From NCBI RefSeq assembly GCF_035083965.1, contig NC_089736.1, positions 1,193,001 through 1,257,000 on the forward strand: DNA of 64,000 bases, written 5' to 3'. Shown one piece after another: positions 42,742-53,596 of this stretch; positions within the stretch are counted from its first letter, which is position 1, and every line of letters begins with the position of its first letter. The notes below the pieces were generated by a model. That model made no database searches, was not told the origin of the DNA, and saw only the letters and a program-made list of their open reading frames with translations. A program made the translations under genes and the position numbers. The DNA is from Branchiostoma lanceolatum. Taxonomy: Eukaryota > Chordata > Leptocardii > Amphioxiformes > Branchiostomatidae.

Positions 42742-42907
42742 AATAAAAATCGTGAAAAGCGTGTTGTTTAGAATCCCATGTTTTCCCATTTTAAGCACTT
42801 TGCTTCTAAATGCAATTTTATGTTCGAAAATTAAGGAAAGAAAGTTTATTTGCAAGTTAGTGCTACAAGGCTAGTTACAATGTACATAAACTTCAGACAT
42901 TAAATTT

Positions 42908-43133
42908 GATTTGGGTAATCAGGCTGCAAAAATCCCCGTGACCTTTCCTATCTGACCTTTGACACCTAAGGACCGCTATCCTGACAGGAGGAACGCGTGG
43001 CGTCTGGAAGTGTCCTTATCTGGAGAATTTCCGTCTCAGGGTCATCAGAGAGTTACAAAACAAGACTAGACAGACTTCTTAGAACTTCAAGACAGACGTC
43101 TTGAGGAATCCTACTTCCAGAGTCGCGGCTAAG
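42908..43133 (+). promoter_or_regulatory. Promoter block and leader exon of Z10
   Basis: TTGGGTAATCAGGCT at 42911, TGACCTTTCC half-site, DR1-like TGACCTTTGACACCT at 42953-42967, leader to the donor at 43133 (GGCTAAG then GTGAGCAA). The leader has an in-frame TAG (AAGACTAGA). The intron is 1,028 bp and carries AATCTCCAAGCAGATGAG, a second AATCTCCAAGCAGATAT near 43632, and a MITE at 43852-44034. Confidence 0.75.
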
Positions 43134-43851
43134 GTGAGCAAGAAGTTTGTTTTCTTCGAATGGAGGGGCAGGACATTGAATGATTAATCTCCAAGCAGAT
43201 GAGAATCGGTTGAGGTTATTTTGTTTGCATTTTCTGCATTTCTTTGTCTTTCTTTTAGTTGTGTGCGTTTCTTGGGACCACCCTCAAATTTCGGGGAAAA
43301 CGTACACAGTCACAGAGAGCTGTAGAAACCCAGAAAAGGCCGCAAAATACCAACAAAATCACCCCGACCTACTTAGAGGTCCTTGGAGATTAGGCATGCG
43401 CAGGGGGCAGAGGCAGCTGTTGGCGGATGGATACAGCACGTACAGTGTTTGACGGTTTACAGACGGTTGGGTTTGCGTGTGTACAAGCAGAGGCAGTCTT
43501 TTTGGGTTCATCTGTCTTTTAAAGGTAGCTTTATAGAACTCTTTATGTTTCGCAGGGTTGGGGTTAGTCTTGCCCCATGATGTTATCTTTACCGCCTGAC
43601 AGCCCTGCTGTCAATTACCGCTACCCGTCTAATCTCCAAGCAGATATTTGGCGGGCGTGTGTGGATTTGGGATTGTTACCTCATCACTATCATCTTTGAC
43701 ACTAAACTTTATTTATAATACTACATGGGAGACTAAAACGTCTGAATTGGGTATGTTAGCTCACAACAAGTCAGCTCACATTAAAACCAATATCGTTATA
43801 TACAAAAGTACAAATATCGTTTAATAAATTCATCAGTCACGTGTAATAACA

Positions 43852-44034
43852 GTACAAGAACATTCTTCAAACAGTGACTTAAAAAGAAGGGTCACAAGTC
43901 TCGGCCTATAGTCTCGTGCTCTCGCGAGACTAGGCCACTCCGTGAACAAGACGTAAATTAGACGTCGAAAATTTGGAGGTGCGTTTTTCGCTACCCTTTT
44001 TTTATTGTCACTGTTTGAAGAATGTTCTTGTTAC
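43852..44034. mobile_element. MITE with GTACAAGAACATTCTTC inverted ends
   Basis: Left GTACAAGAACATTCTTCAAA and right TTTGAAGAATGTTCTTGTTAC are inverted; the pairing goes on through CAGTGAC and AAGGGT for about 45 bp. Lies in the Z10 intron, about 130 bp before the coding exon. Target duplication unclear. Confidence 0.75.
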
Positions 44035-44161
44035 CAAAATTACAGGTATACAGGGTATTTTAGTGCGATTTAAAAACCCGAGTACATTTTAGATATAATA
44101 TTGGGTTTGTAAAAAAATTCAAAAATGAGTAACGCTGTTGACAATATTGTTCAACTATTAG

Positions 44162-46114
44162 ATGATGGAATCGACTGAAGAGGAGTATCATGAGTCAGGA
44201 GAGGAGTCAAGCTGGGCAGAATCCGACAACGGAAGTGAAAGTGGAGAAGATGAAAGTGACGGTGGAGAAGGCGAAAGTGAAACTAGGGAGAAGCGGAAGA
44301 GACTCAGCTGCCCGCACTGTAAGTATGAAACGGAACACAAGCAGATGATGAAGAGACACATGAGGTCCCACAGAACGTACCAGTGTGACCAGTGCGACTA
44401 TTCGGCAGCACAAAAAGAGCGACTGAAACGCCACATGGCTAAACACACCGGTGAGAAACCCTACCACTGTGGCCATTGTGACTTCTCCGCGGCCAGGAAA
44501 GACAGTCTTTTCAAGCACGTTAGGGCAGTACACAGCGGTGAGAGACCTTACCAGTGCACTTACTGTGATTATTCTGCAGCACAGAATGCTCAACTCAAGG
44601 ACCACATCATGGCTAAACACACTAACACTAAGCCCCACAAGTGCACGCTGTGCGACTATTCTGCAGTCGCCAAAAAGAGTTTGAGGTTCCACATGGCTAC
44701 ACACACTGGGGAAAAACCATATAAGTGTGAGATGTGTCCTTTCGCCACCCGTCAAAAACAAAATTTGAAACAGCACGTGCTCACACACAGTGCCGACAAA
44801 CCATACAAGTGTGGAGTTTGTGACTATTCCGCAGTCCAAAAGACAGCTTTAAAAAGACACATGGCCAAACACACGGAGCCTAAGGTTAGAATTAAGAAGG
44901 AGCCGAAGAAACACAACTGCCCGTACTGTGACTATGAAACGATCTATAAACCGGCAATGACAAAACACATTAGGACCCACACTGGTGAGAGACCGTTCAA
45001 GTGTGACCAGTGCGACTATTCTGCTGCACGGACAAGTTCACTGAAAAAGCACATCCGGTCTGTACACACCGGTGAGAGACCTTACCATTGTGGCTACTGT
45101 GACTTCTCTGCAACAAGGAAAGACGGTCTTTTCGTGCATGTCCGGACAATACATGGCGGTAAGAGACCTTATCAGTGCAAGTTTTGTGAGTATTCAGCAC
45201 AACAGCCGGGTCATTTGAAAGAGCACATCATGGCTAAACACAGCAACGACAGGCCTCACAAATGCACCGAATGTGACTTTTCTTCCGTTAGCAAAAAAAA
45301 GTTAAAGCTGCACATGACTACCCACACTGGTGAGAAACCTTACAGCTGTGAGTTGTGCAGTTATGCCTGTCGTCAAAAGGGCCAACTCAAGTTGCACATG
45401 GCTAAACACACCGGGGAGAAACCTTTTAAATGTAAACTCTGCGATTATTCTACTGCAGCAAAGTCGCGTTTTAAAAGTCACATGGCCACTCACACTAGTG
45501 AGAAGCCATTCAAATGTGAACTGTGTGATTATTCAGCCGTTACTATGTCTGATTTGAAAAAGCACATGGCCAACCACACTGGGGAGAAACCCTTCCACTG
45601 TGAACTCTGTGACTTTTCCACAGTGCACAAAAACAATATGAAGCGACACATGGCCACACACACTGGTGAGAAACCGCTCAAATGCGACCTTTGTGACTAT
45701 TCTACAGTGAATAAGTATCATTTGAAGCGACATATGGCCACGCACACTGGCGAGAAGCCATACAAATGTGAAGTTTGTGGCTATGCGGCGGCACAAAGAT
45801 CCTCTTTAAAAGAACACATGACTAAACACACTGGTGAGAAGCCTTACCAATGTGAGGAATGCGATTATTTCACAACCAGCAAATCAAGCTTAGCGAAGCA
45901 CATGGCTAGACACTCCGGTGAGAAACCTTACATGTGTGACGTTTGCGGTTTTGCTGCAGCTGTGAAGGGTGGCTTGAGGCAGCACATGGCCACACACGAG
46001 AAGCCCCACAAATGTGACCAGTGCGACTACTCTGCAGCCCTGAAGTTTCATCTGAAGAGGCACATGGCCAAACATGCAAAAGAAAATGGCTGTTGTGAAG
46101 CCCCACAAATGTGA
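44162..46114 (+). CDS. Z10: poly-C2H2 zinc-finger protein, 21 fingers, 3' finger lost
   Basis: 650 residues in one exon; the acceptor ACTATTAG lies before ATGATGG. An acidic, Ser-rich lead (residues 1-45) precedes 21 intact fingers, with the same basic linker as Z2 after finger 7 ([13 protein letters not shown]). Finger order matches Z2, so these two are sister long forms. The frame ends [10 protein letters not shown], but the bases from 46086 in another frame read [17 protein letters not shown] and on through [10 protein letters not shown] to TAG at 46184, a complete extra CDQC finger. A frame change after finger 21 has cut this finger off. Finger 20 lacks the AVVKPY linker that normally leads to the last finger (it reads ATHEKPHKC), consistent with a partial duplication. 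Confidence 0.92.
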   Translation: MMESTEEEYHESGEESSWAESDNGSESGEDESDGGEGESETREKRKRLSCPHCKYETEHKQMMKRHMRSHRTYQCDQCDYSAAQKERLKRHMAKHTGEKPYHCGHCDFSAARKDSLFKHVRAVHSGERPYQCTYCDYSAAQNAQLKDHIMAKHTNTKPHKCTLCDYSAVAKKSLRFHMATHTGEKPYKCEMCPFATRQKQNLKQHVLTHSADKPYKCGVCDYSAVQKTALKRHMAKHTEPKVRIKKEPKKHNCPYCDYETIYKPAMTKHIRTHTGERPFKCDQCDYSAARTSSLKKHIRSVHTGERPYHCGYCDFSATRKDGLFVHVRTIHGGKRPYQCKFCEYSAQQPGHLKEHIMAKHSNDRPHKCTECDFSSVSKKKLKLHMTTHTGEKPYSCELCSYACRQKGQLKLHMAKHTGEKPFKCKLCDYSTAAKSRFKSHMATHTSEKPFKCELCDYSAVTMSDLKKHMANHTGEKPFHCELCDFSTVHKNNMKRHMATHTGEKPLKCDLCDYSTVNKYHLKRHMATHTGEKPYKCEVCGYAAAQRSSLKEHMTKHTGEKPYQCEECDYFTTSKSSLAKHMARHSGEKPYMCDVCGFAAAVKGGLRQHMATHEKPHKCDQCDYSAALKFHLKRHMAKHAKENGCCEAPQM

Positions 46115-46184
46115 CCAGTGCGACTATTCTGCAGCACATATAGCTCATCTTAGGAGACACATGGCCAAACATGCCAAAGAATAG
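46086..46184 (+). pseudogene. Out-of-frame terminal C2H2 finger of Z10
   Basis: 33 codons in a frame different from Z10: [20 protein letters not shown] then HMAKHAKE and TAG. The other array proteins all end with this CDQC finger. It is joined to Z10 by overlapping, out-of-frame sequence, so it is not translated in the Z10 frame. Confidence 0.8.
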
Positions 46185-47110
46185 AATGGAAGTGTGACTC
46201 CATGAAAAAAGTCTGAAGAAACGCGCTGATGACCAAGCAGCTCTTACCGCATTCATTGTCTTCCATGAGAAAAATGAATGTTTTATCTTTGGCTTTGCAG
46301 ATGGAAAGTTGAAGAGAAGCAAATAACAAATTAACTTTTTGTACTGCCTTTCCTGAATGTGTTATACTTGAGGACCTTTTATTCAGAAATGGAAGGACGT
46401 TCACAAAGCCGAGGGCGTTTTAAGAGGCAGAACAAGAAGAGTTTGAGTTTGAGTTTTATTTAGATCCACAATTAACCTCATAAGAGGCTATTCTTCCTGT
46501 GGTCTACACAATATCTACACATTACAGTCGGGATATACAAAGACATACAACATGACAGTAGAGGACAAAAATTCCTTAAAAGCATTAATTACAGTTCAAA
46601 AGCAATAATTACAGTCCCATTATTTGCTAATTGCCGCCGGTCTTGTTCCATAGCTGAGCCATTCTGTACAGGAAGCGCCTTTTCTGAGAGTTGGATTTTG
46701 GTTTTGGAAGTCTGATTGTGTTCGTTCTGGTTGAGCGTGTTTGGTAGCTGTTGATGTCTGACTGGAATGTTAGTTTGTCATACAGGACCCTAGGTTGTTT
46801 GGTGAACATTATCCGTCTAAGAGTGGGGTATATGAGGACTTGAATGAAGCGTTAATGTGATAGAATACATACAAGCTAGTTGGAAGATATTAAAGGAAAC
46901 TTTTGTTACACAGAGGAAAACACTTTTTCGCCTATTACCTAGTCGACGTCTCTGATATACATACAGTGATATCTTAATCAGCTTTTGTACGATTGAATAT
47001 TTTCTGTATAGCTCTTTTAGTTTTTTTTTCTAACATAATCTTTATTAAATCTGTTGTTCGTAATCTATAACATGTAAAGTGTTTTTAGGGCAACTGTTCA
47101 TAACAAATCT
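46185..47110 (+). other. 3' UTR of Z10, interrupted by a LINE fragment
   Basis: Begins with the GACCAAGCAGCTCTTACCGC type seen after Z8. The conserved AAGAGGCAGAACAAGAAG is broken by the LINE at 46443 and resumes as GTGGGGTATATGAGGAC. The usual end near 47100 reads CATAACAAATC, so the AATAAA is lost. Confidence 0.6.
46443..46818 (-). mobile_element. LINE 3' fragment (CR1/L2-like), 5' truncated
   Basis: In minus sense it encodes the end of a reverse-transcriptase ORF (STRTNTIRLPKPKSNSQKRR then FLYRMAQLWN), the typical last motif of CR1/L2-type LINEs. It ends with an AATAAAACTCAAACTCAAAC tail. AAGAGT lies at 46437-46442 and 46819-46824 as the target duplication. Heavy 5' truncation leaves about 376 bp. 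Confidence 0.8.
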
Positions 47111-48430
47111 GACAACCCAGACAGGACTTTCGTCTTTACAAGGCTGCATAGGCTAGTGGAAAATAGTTGAAACTTTACCAAATAGACGGAATGATATATC
47201 AAAGTAGTTAGCCTGCCAGATGAGTAGTTTCCAGCAGTACGATGGACAAGTACCCAACATCTGACTATATCTTTATCAGGTTGTGTACAATAGAAATTAA
47301 GTAATTCTTTAAAAAGTTTTTTAAACGTTATACTTATCACTTGTTTTGTTAGTAATTTTATAACATGTTAAGTGTGCCTGGTGCAGATGTTCTTTCGTCT
47401 GTACCACACTCCATAGGTTTAAAAAATAGTTAAAATTGACCAAATAGACGGAATGATATATCAAAGTAGTTGCCTGCCAGATGAGTAGTTTCCAGCAGTA
47501 AAGTTAACAAGTACCCAGCCTCTGGCCTGGGTATGCAGCAATATCTTTACCAGGTTTTATACGATAGAAATTAAGTATATCTTTTTTTAACAAGTTTTTT
47601 TTAACGTTATATTTATCAATTGTGTTGTTCGTGATTCTATAACATGTTAAGTGTGGCTGTTCATAATAATTTTGGTAACCAAAAAAACAGATCTGCTAAC
47701 ACGACAGGACTTTCGTCTCTACTTCATAGGTTGGTTGGAAAATAGTTGAAATTGTTCAAATAGAGGAAAAGGTATGTCAAGGTAGTTAGCCTGCTAGATG
47801 AGTAGTTTCCAGCAGTAAAGTTGACAAGCACCCAACCTCTGATGTCCTAGCCTCCGATGCAGACTCCTCGCGGCTGTTTTCCTTTGCATGTTACTGTTTT
47901 TGTACTATTTTTTATACTATTACATTTTTTTCTTCCTATTGCTGGCCGGGAATAAGAAGAGAAAAATGTAATAGCATAAAAACAGTAACTTGCAAAAGAA
48001 AACAGCCGGGAGGAGTCTGCATCGGAGGCTATGATTTCCCGGGTATGCAGTGATATCTTTATCAGGTTTTGTACGATAGAAATTAAATATGTCTTTAAGA
48101 GTTTTTAACGTTATTTTTATCAATTGTGTTGTTAGTAATTTTATAACATGTTAAGTGTGCCTGTCACAACTGTTCAGAATAAATCTGCTAACCAAGAGAA
48201 GAGTTTCGGAGTAGTCTACAATTTTATCTAAGTCTCGCGTTTATGCCAATGTTCCATAGTTAAAAAGACCCAGAGAAATATCTTATTCATGAGTCAACGT
48301 AAAAAGCAGACGCAGTGCAAATATTAACATGCAATTGATGCTTTTTATCAATTGTGTTGTTAGTAATTCTATAACATGTTAAATGTGTCTGTCACAGCTG
48401 TTCATAATAAATTTGGTAACCAAAAAAAAA
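47040..48430. repeat. Satellite-like copies of the ZNF 3' UTR end plus MITE piece
   Basis: TAACATGT(T)AAGTGT(G) ... CTGTTCA(T)AATAAATCTG recurs near 47066, 47358, 47639, 48141 and 48371. Between copies is AATAGTTGAAATT ... CCAGATGAGTAGTTTCCAGC (47160, 47415, 47745), a relic of the TAGCC MITE body. Period about 290 bp for the first three. It looks like expansion of a degenerate array tail. Confidence 0.7.
47854..48031. mobile_element. TAGCCTCCGATGC palindromic MITE, second copy
   Basis: TAGCCTCCGATGCAGACTCC and GGAGTCTGCATCGGAGGCTA are inverted, with long inner arms. Same family as 11391-11572. Flanks TGATGTCC and TGATTTCC resemble each other but are not an exact duplication. It is inserted within the satellite-like field. 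Confidence 0.85.
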
Positions 48431-48575
48431 GGGCTTTATTAGTCTTATGTCAGAGTCTACAAGTTGTTATACGTCTCGTCTTTATAGTTAAAAGGGCCCA
48501 TAGAAACGTCTTAATCATGAATGAACGTAAAAAGCAGACTAGACGCAGTGCAAATATTAACATGCAATTGATACT
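48295..48575. repeat. Direct repeat, period about 230 bp
   Basis: AACGTAAAAAGCAGAC ... GACGCAGTGCAAATATTAAC then ATGCAATTGAT occurs near 48297 and 48524. Confidence 0.8.
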
Positions 48576-48599
48576 TTAATTGATGTTGATAAACTTCAG

Positions 48600-50560
48600 C
48601 TCCACTATGAATAGCCTATACTTAATGTCATCTACTGTTTTTGATTAATTCTTAATTATTCTTATATTCATTCATTGAATATAATGTTTATTAGAAGAAT
48701 TTGGTATCCGTGTCATAGAAGTAATATGACACACAGATCAGGAATGATAATGATGTTCCAAGAAATGTGCAAACTCATTTTGAAATTTAGTTTCGAAAAA
48801 TGCCATTAATATTTGGAGATTCATGCTGAAGTTGATCTTGAGTATTGAAAAAAGTCGATACAAAGGATCTAAAGAGAATGATAAGAAATATTATTTCCAC
48901 ATTCAAAAATCCCTCCCAGTTGAAAAGGTGCTTGTATATTGCAGTAAGTAAGTCATATTGCATTACTATGAATAGTCTTACTTAAACCCATCCATTTTTT
49001 TTACTTATGTTAACTACTAGAGCTTGGTAATTCTGTCTTTAAAGTAATATGACACACAAAACATGAAGTGTCATGATATTGCAAGAAATTTGCAAATCTA
49101 GATTGATAAATATATTAGTAGGAGATTAATACTGAGCTGATATTGAAGTAGGTAAAATTGGACGGGTCTGTTAAAAAACGGCTTATGACTGGAGGGGGTT
49201 GGTCGTCCAACTAGGCTTGACTGTACTTTTGTCATTTTTTATCACTGCTTGGTTTACCATAGAGATAGTTGACAGTAGGGGTGGGTACCGGTACATAAAA
49301 TTCAGGTCCGGTCCAGGTCCAGAGGGTCAGGTCCAGGTCCGGACCTGTACCTGTACCTGATTATAGTAGTGTCGCAGTACATCATATTTTGGAGAGCGAG
49401 ACACGCGTAAAAGTCTCCAAACGTCAAGTCTGGAACGATATAATTTCTTAGGTTTGCACTTTGTCTCAAAATTATAACTATACTCTCTTCGCCGTCTGTT
49501 TACTCATCCTTTAAGTGTTTCTAGATATGATTCACAGCTAACGTTATCGAAAACGACTCGTTAATCTGCTGTTTTGTATTTTCTTACACCAGTTATGTGG
49601 CCGCCTGCTGGTAGCCTGGTACTATGAATTTTCTAATCGGTCCATATGCCGGTCCACGGCTTTTTTACGGACCGGTTTTTTTGGACCGGTCCATTAAGAA
49701 ATACCGGTTTTGTACCGGTACTACCCACCCCTAGTGGACAGTATAAAGCGAGTTGTTTAGTTACACAGTGACAAATAAAGACCTTGCAATAAAGACCTTC
49801 TGGATTATCTTGAATTCCTGCTACTTTGCATTCGATGAATGAATTTGTACCAAATACTTACAACTCTTCGTATAAAGTAGATTATTACTGGGGCATTTGA
49901 TTGATACCCTAATTACTTATTAATGAAACTAAGCTTCTTTCACGTGTTCAGACTAGTTGTCAAATACCATGATAACAGATATACACGCTTCCCGTACAGA
50001 CCTGTTGGCATTAAGTTACATGTCCCAGGAGTCTTGCTGGGACCTATTTTTGATAATCATTGGTTAATATTTTTGGAAATATTTATTCGATAGTGTAATA
50101 TAAAGAGCTATATGTCAAAATTTTTTATCTGTATTACATAGATCATAATGTAGATGATTGTGTTTAGCATAAACCTTGAATGTACCTTGTGTCATTGGGA
50201 CAACCGCAAAACCATTTTTTTGTCACATACTGGATCTCCGGTTATAATGCAATACTTTTACATAAGTCATGATGATGGTGATGTACATAAGTACTAGCTA
50301 CTGTTAAATATCATACAGTTCTGTTGCCTTTTGTTGACTTAAAAGCCGTCCACAAATAATTTGAAGTAATATTTACGAGTTTGTATCATCCATAACCTCA
50401 TTTCCCAACATCCGATGTATAATCTTATTCATTGGCTGTTGCAAATCAGTGTATTTGACCTTCTATAGGTGACAGATTACAGTTTCAGGTCACCTTGCTA
50501 CTCATGAACAGGGCTCTGTTTCACAGCGAGGCATCAAGGGCTTCTTACTTTGTTGCTGAG
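48600..50560. other. AT-rich intergenic region
   Basis: No gene, domain or RNA recognised. Contains the hAT-like MITE at 49276-49733. A direct-repeat flavour (AATATGACACACA at 48724 and 49047; GCAAGAAATTTGCAAA-like pieces) suggests an old local duplication. Confidence 0.5.
49276..49733. mobile_element. hAT-like MITE, 458 bp
   Basis: Inverted ends TAGGGGTGGGTACCGGTAC and GTACCGGTACTACCCACCCC then TA. Flanked by GTTGACAG (49268-49275) and GTGGACAG (49734-49741), an 8-bp duplication with one mismatch, as expected for hAT elements. The body is rich in CCGGTCC/GGACCGG. No transposase frame. Confidence 0.85.
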
Positions 50561-50634
50561 TAATTCATTTTGCGGTGGATCGTTCATTCCTTGACAAAGA
50601 CTGGTGTTGTACAGTCGAAAATTTGTGTTAAGTC

Positions 50635-50637
<3 letters not shown>

Positions 50638-50668
<31 letters not shown>

Positions 50669-50731
50669 TTGTATGTGTCTGCCAGTGTCTCTATCTCCCT
50701 CTGTGTGTGTGCTTGTATGTGTCTGCCGGTA

Positions 50732-50799
<68 letters not shown>

Positions 50800-50800
50800 G
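50638..50800. repeat. (GT)n and (CT)n microsatellites
   Basis: GTGTGTGT run at 50641-50667, then a pure CT run at about 50734-50796. Lies 3' of the receptor gene. Confidence 0.95.
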
Positions 50801-50979
50801 TGTCTGCCGTTGTTTCTTTGCTTCTGTTTCTAAGGATTGAAATTAGACACTGGTGTCTTCGTCATCTCCGAACGCCTGTCTTTAGCCCTGTTCTTTTCCA
50901 CATCAGCGAAAGTTGCCGTGAGCATGTCAGCACCAGGGCCGGTTCCACCAGCCGTTACCTCGGCTTTCTCTCCGGCGGT

Positions 50980-51720
50980 CTACTGGTTGCTGGTAGTGGT
51001 GGTTCGTCCACTGTCCTGACGAGGCTTATCCAGCGGAATGCGCGCTCCGTCCTCCTCCACATCAGCCACAGTAGTCTTGGGCATTTCTGTGCCAGCGTCG
51101 GCTGCACCTACCGCTGCCTCAGTCCCACCTGCGGTGGTCTGCTGGTTGCCGGAAGTTCGTCCACTGTCCTGATGAGGCTTATCCAGTTGAGGAGGTGCCC
51201 TGGTCTCCCCCACATTGACGCAAGGCATTTCTGTACCAGGGTCGGCTACACCTGCCGTCGCCTCAGTCCCACCTGCTGTGGTCTGCCGGTTGCTGACGGT
51301 GGCGGTTCGTCCACTGTCCTGACGATGCTTATCCAGCGGAATGCGTGCGCCGTCCTCCTCCACATTAGCCACTGTAGTCATGGGCATTTCTGTGCCAGCG
51401 TCGGCTGCATCTGCCGTTGCCTCAGTCCCACCTTCAGTAGTCTGCTGGCTACCGGCAGTGGCGGTTTGTCCACTGTCCTGGCGAGACTCACCCAGTCGAG
51501 GAGGTGCCCTGGTCTCCCCCACATTGACGCAAGGCATTTCTGTACCAGAGTCGGCTACACCTGCCGTCGCCTCGGTCCCCCCTGTGGTGGTCTGCTGGCT
51601 ACAGGCAGTGGCGGTTTGTCCACTGTCATGATGAGGCTCACCCAGTTGAGGAGGGGCTCTTGTCTCCTCAGCGTTCACAACGGCCAAAGTTGTCATTGGA
51701 ATCTCTTCAGCACAGCAGGT
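50980..51720. repeat. Coding minisatellite in the receptor tail, about 150-bp units
   Basis: Five tandem units in minus-strand coding sense, of two alternating types: one with EIPMTT/EMPMTT ... [12 protein letters not shown], the other with [14 protein letters not shown]. All carry a QDSGQT/QDSGRT core and begin GGTEAT-like. Units are about 46-53 codons; length differences keep the frame. Confidence 0.9.
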
Positions 51721-53596
51721 TTGTCCACCTGACGTTACCTCAGTTGTCCCACGGGTGGCCCGCCGGTTGTTGGCAGCAGTGGTTGTGGTTGCCGCAGTGT
51801 TCTGCTGAGGTTCCACCAGACCAAGCCGCGCCCTGATAGCAGACTTCCATTTCTCCACCACCTCGGACGTCATTGTCAGTAGCAAGGTCAGCAGAAGGCC
51901 TTGGGAAGCATTCAGGACTATAAAGATGTACTCGACAGCTCTGCTGTTGGTGTAAGGATAGATGAAGCCGAGAATCCAGGTGAACCCGGTCAGGAAGGAG
52001 ATACGCAAGTAGACCCAGGCCTTGCTGCTCTGTGAGCGCGAATTAGCCACGTCCGCTATCTTGAATGACTTCCGTATGGCCAGTAAGACAAAATTGACCA
52101 AGAAAGCATTGACCAGAAGGGCACAGAGGACAGGAACTCCAAACGCCACTAGACTGGCTGTCGGATTGCCGATCCAACAGTCCTGCCCGTAACCCACCCT
52201 GACAGAACCGGCGAATTCAACAATCACGGTCACCACTACTATGGCCACCGGCACCAGCCAGGTATACAACAGGTACTTGTAGAAACCCACTCTTTCTAAT
52301 CCATCACGAAAGGTAAGAAAGAGATCCATGGCTAGTGCGTTCATGGACGTGAAGGCCGTCAACAGGAGGTAGTGCAGCAGTACTGCGTACACGGTACAGA
52401 TCTGGCCGAGAGGGACAAATACGCGTACCACAAACATGAATTCAGCAAGTGCCATGCATATCATCATCTGAGCTTTCAGCTTTTCCGGAATTTTTTCCCA
52501 CTGACCAGACCTGATAGTCTGGACCACGAAACCGGCCACGGCTACGACAGACGTTGACACAAGACCGAGGGTTAACCAACCCTGGTCTGGGTCCCGACTG
52601 TCGGTGGTTTGCGTGTTGTTCAAGAAGTGCTGCAGTATGCACTCCCCGCAGATCGAAGCTGTTGTGTTCAGAATGGCCACCTGCTCAGCTGGGCAGGACA
52701 CGTTAGAACTAAGCAGGTGGACACTGCCATTGGGAAGGACATAGAACTCTTCAGCTGTGAACGTCAAAGCGGGCTCGCTACAATTCTGTAATGGGATAGT
52801 TTTGTTTGATGAGTCAGGACTTCTGTGAGCGGACGAATAATCCCGGCATGCGTTTGCAAACGGATCAAAGATAGTATCAGAGGGACACTGGTCGGGGCTG
52901 TTTTCACCACTCCCGAAGGCATTGAAGTTGAACAGATTAGTTAGTGAGAATCTTATGGGCGTATCATCCCCCTCGTCTTCTCTATCCCAAACATAAGCAC
53001 ACCGTAAATTTGAGGTTGCCGTAAGGGAGATTCCTTCACAAAGAGCACAGTGTACATTTTTGTAAATCTTATGTCCAATGCCCACTGGATAACTGTAGGA
53101 CCTACAGGCAGTGAAATCACAACTCCCATCTGAAAGATCTGTCGGGAGACATCGCCTCGCATCGTCAGAGATAAATGCTAGCTTGCTCGTTCCAGAGCAA
53201 TACAATGCCCTATCAATGATATTGCTGTACTCTTTTGAGCCGCTAGGAGTGTGTGAAGACATGTTAAGCCGCCCAGTACACTCAACGTCGCCTTCCCAAA
53301 CAGCTACGTTTGTTAAAGACGCATTGTTACAAATTGCACAAAATATGTTTCTGTACGGGACTGCCTGTGATGCAGCTTGAACAGGCATCCGGTAGACCAC
53401 GTCACTGGGGTTGAAGGGATCCACTTGTTTTACACACTGGGCCCTTGTGACGTCATCCGTCCATTCGTCAGGGCAGTCAGCAACCATCCAGTAGGATGAG
53501 GCTTTGGGATAGGGGTAGTATGCTTGTGAAAATCCAGGTACACACTTCCACTTCAGTTGGTGATAGGCAGGCGGTGTTTGAGCTAGGCTGCTTTCC
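50980..53596 (-). CDS. Receptor last exon: ectodomain, 7TM, tail
   Basis: The acceptor CATCCGCCACAG lies before GGAAAGC; the entry base completes the Glu of CCEDFE from the SMB exon. The ectodomain has two YRN.FCAICN-like blocks ([24 protein letters not shown]) and a [17 protein letters not shown] block, a pattern I associate with invertebrate Methuselah-like receptors. TM1 starts at [13 protein letters not shown] (about 52585); TM6 is [15 protein letters not shown] and TM7 is [19 protein letters not shown] (ending about 51870), good family-B signatures. The frame is also open a short way into the intron (to 53631) with no ATG, which supports use as an internal exon. Confidence 0.88.

Noticed and set aside
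42413-42874. Overlapping frames on both strands around 42.4-42.9 kb
   Set aside because: They lie on the 5S-headed SINE and show no protein signature.
50641-51732. 363-residue plus-strand frame opposite the receptor tail
   Set aside because: It begins in the GT/CT microsatellites and its repeats are just the antisense of the coding repeats of the receptor.
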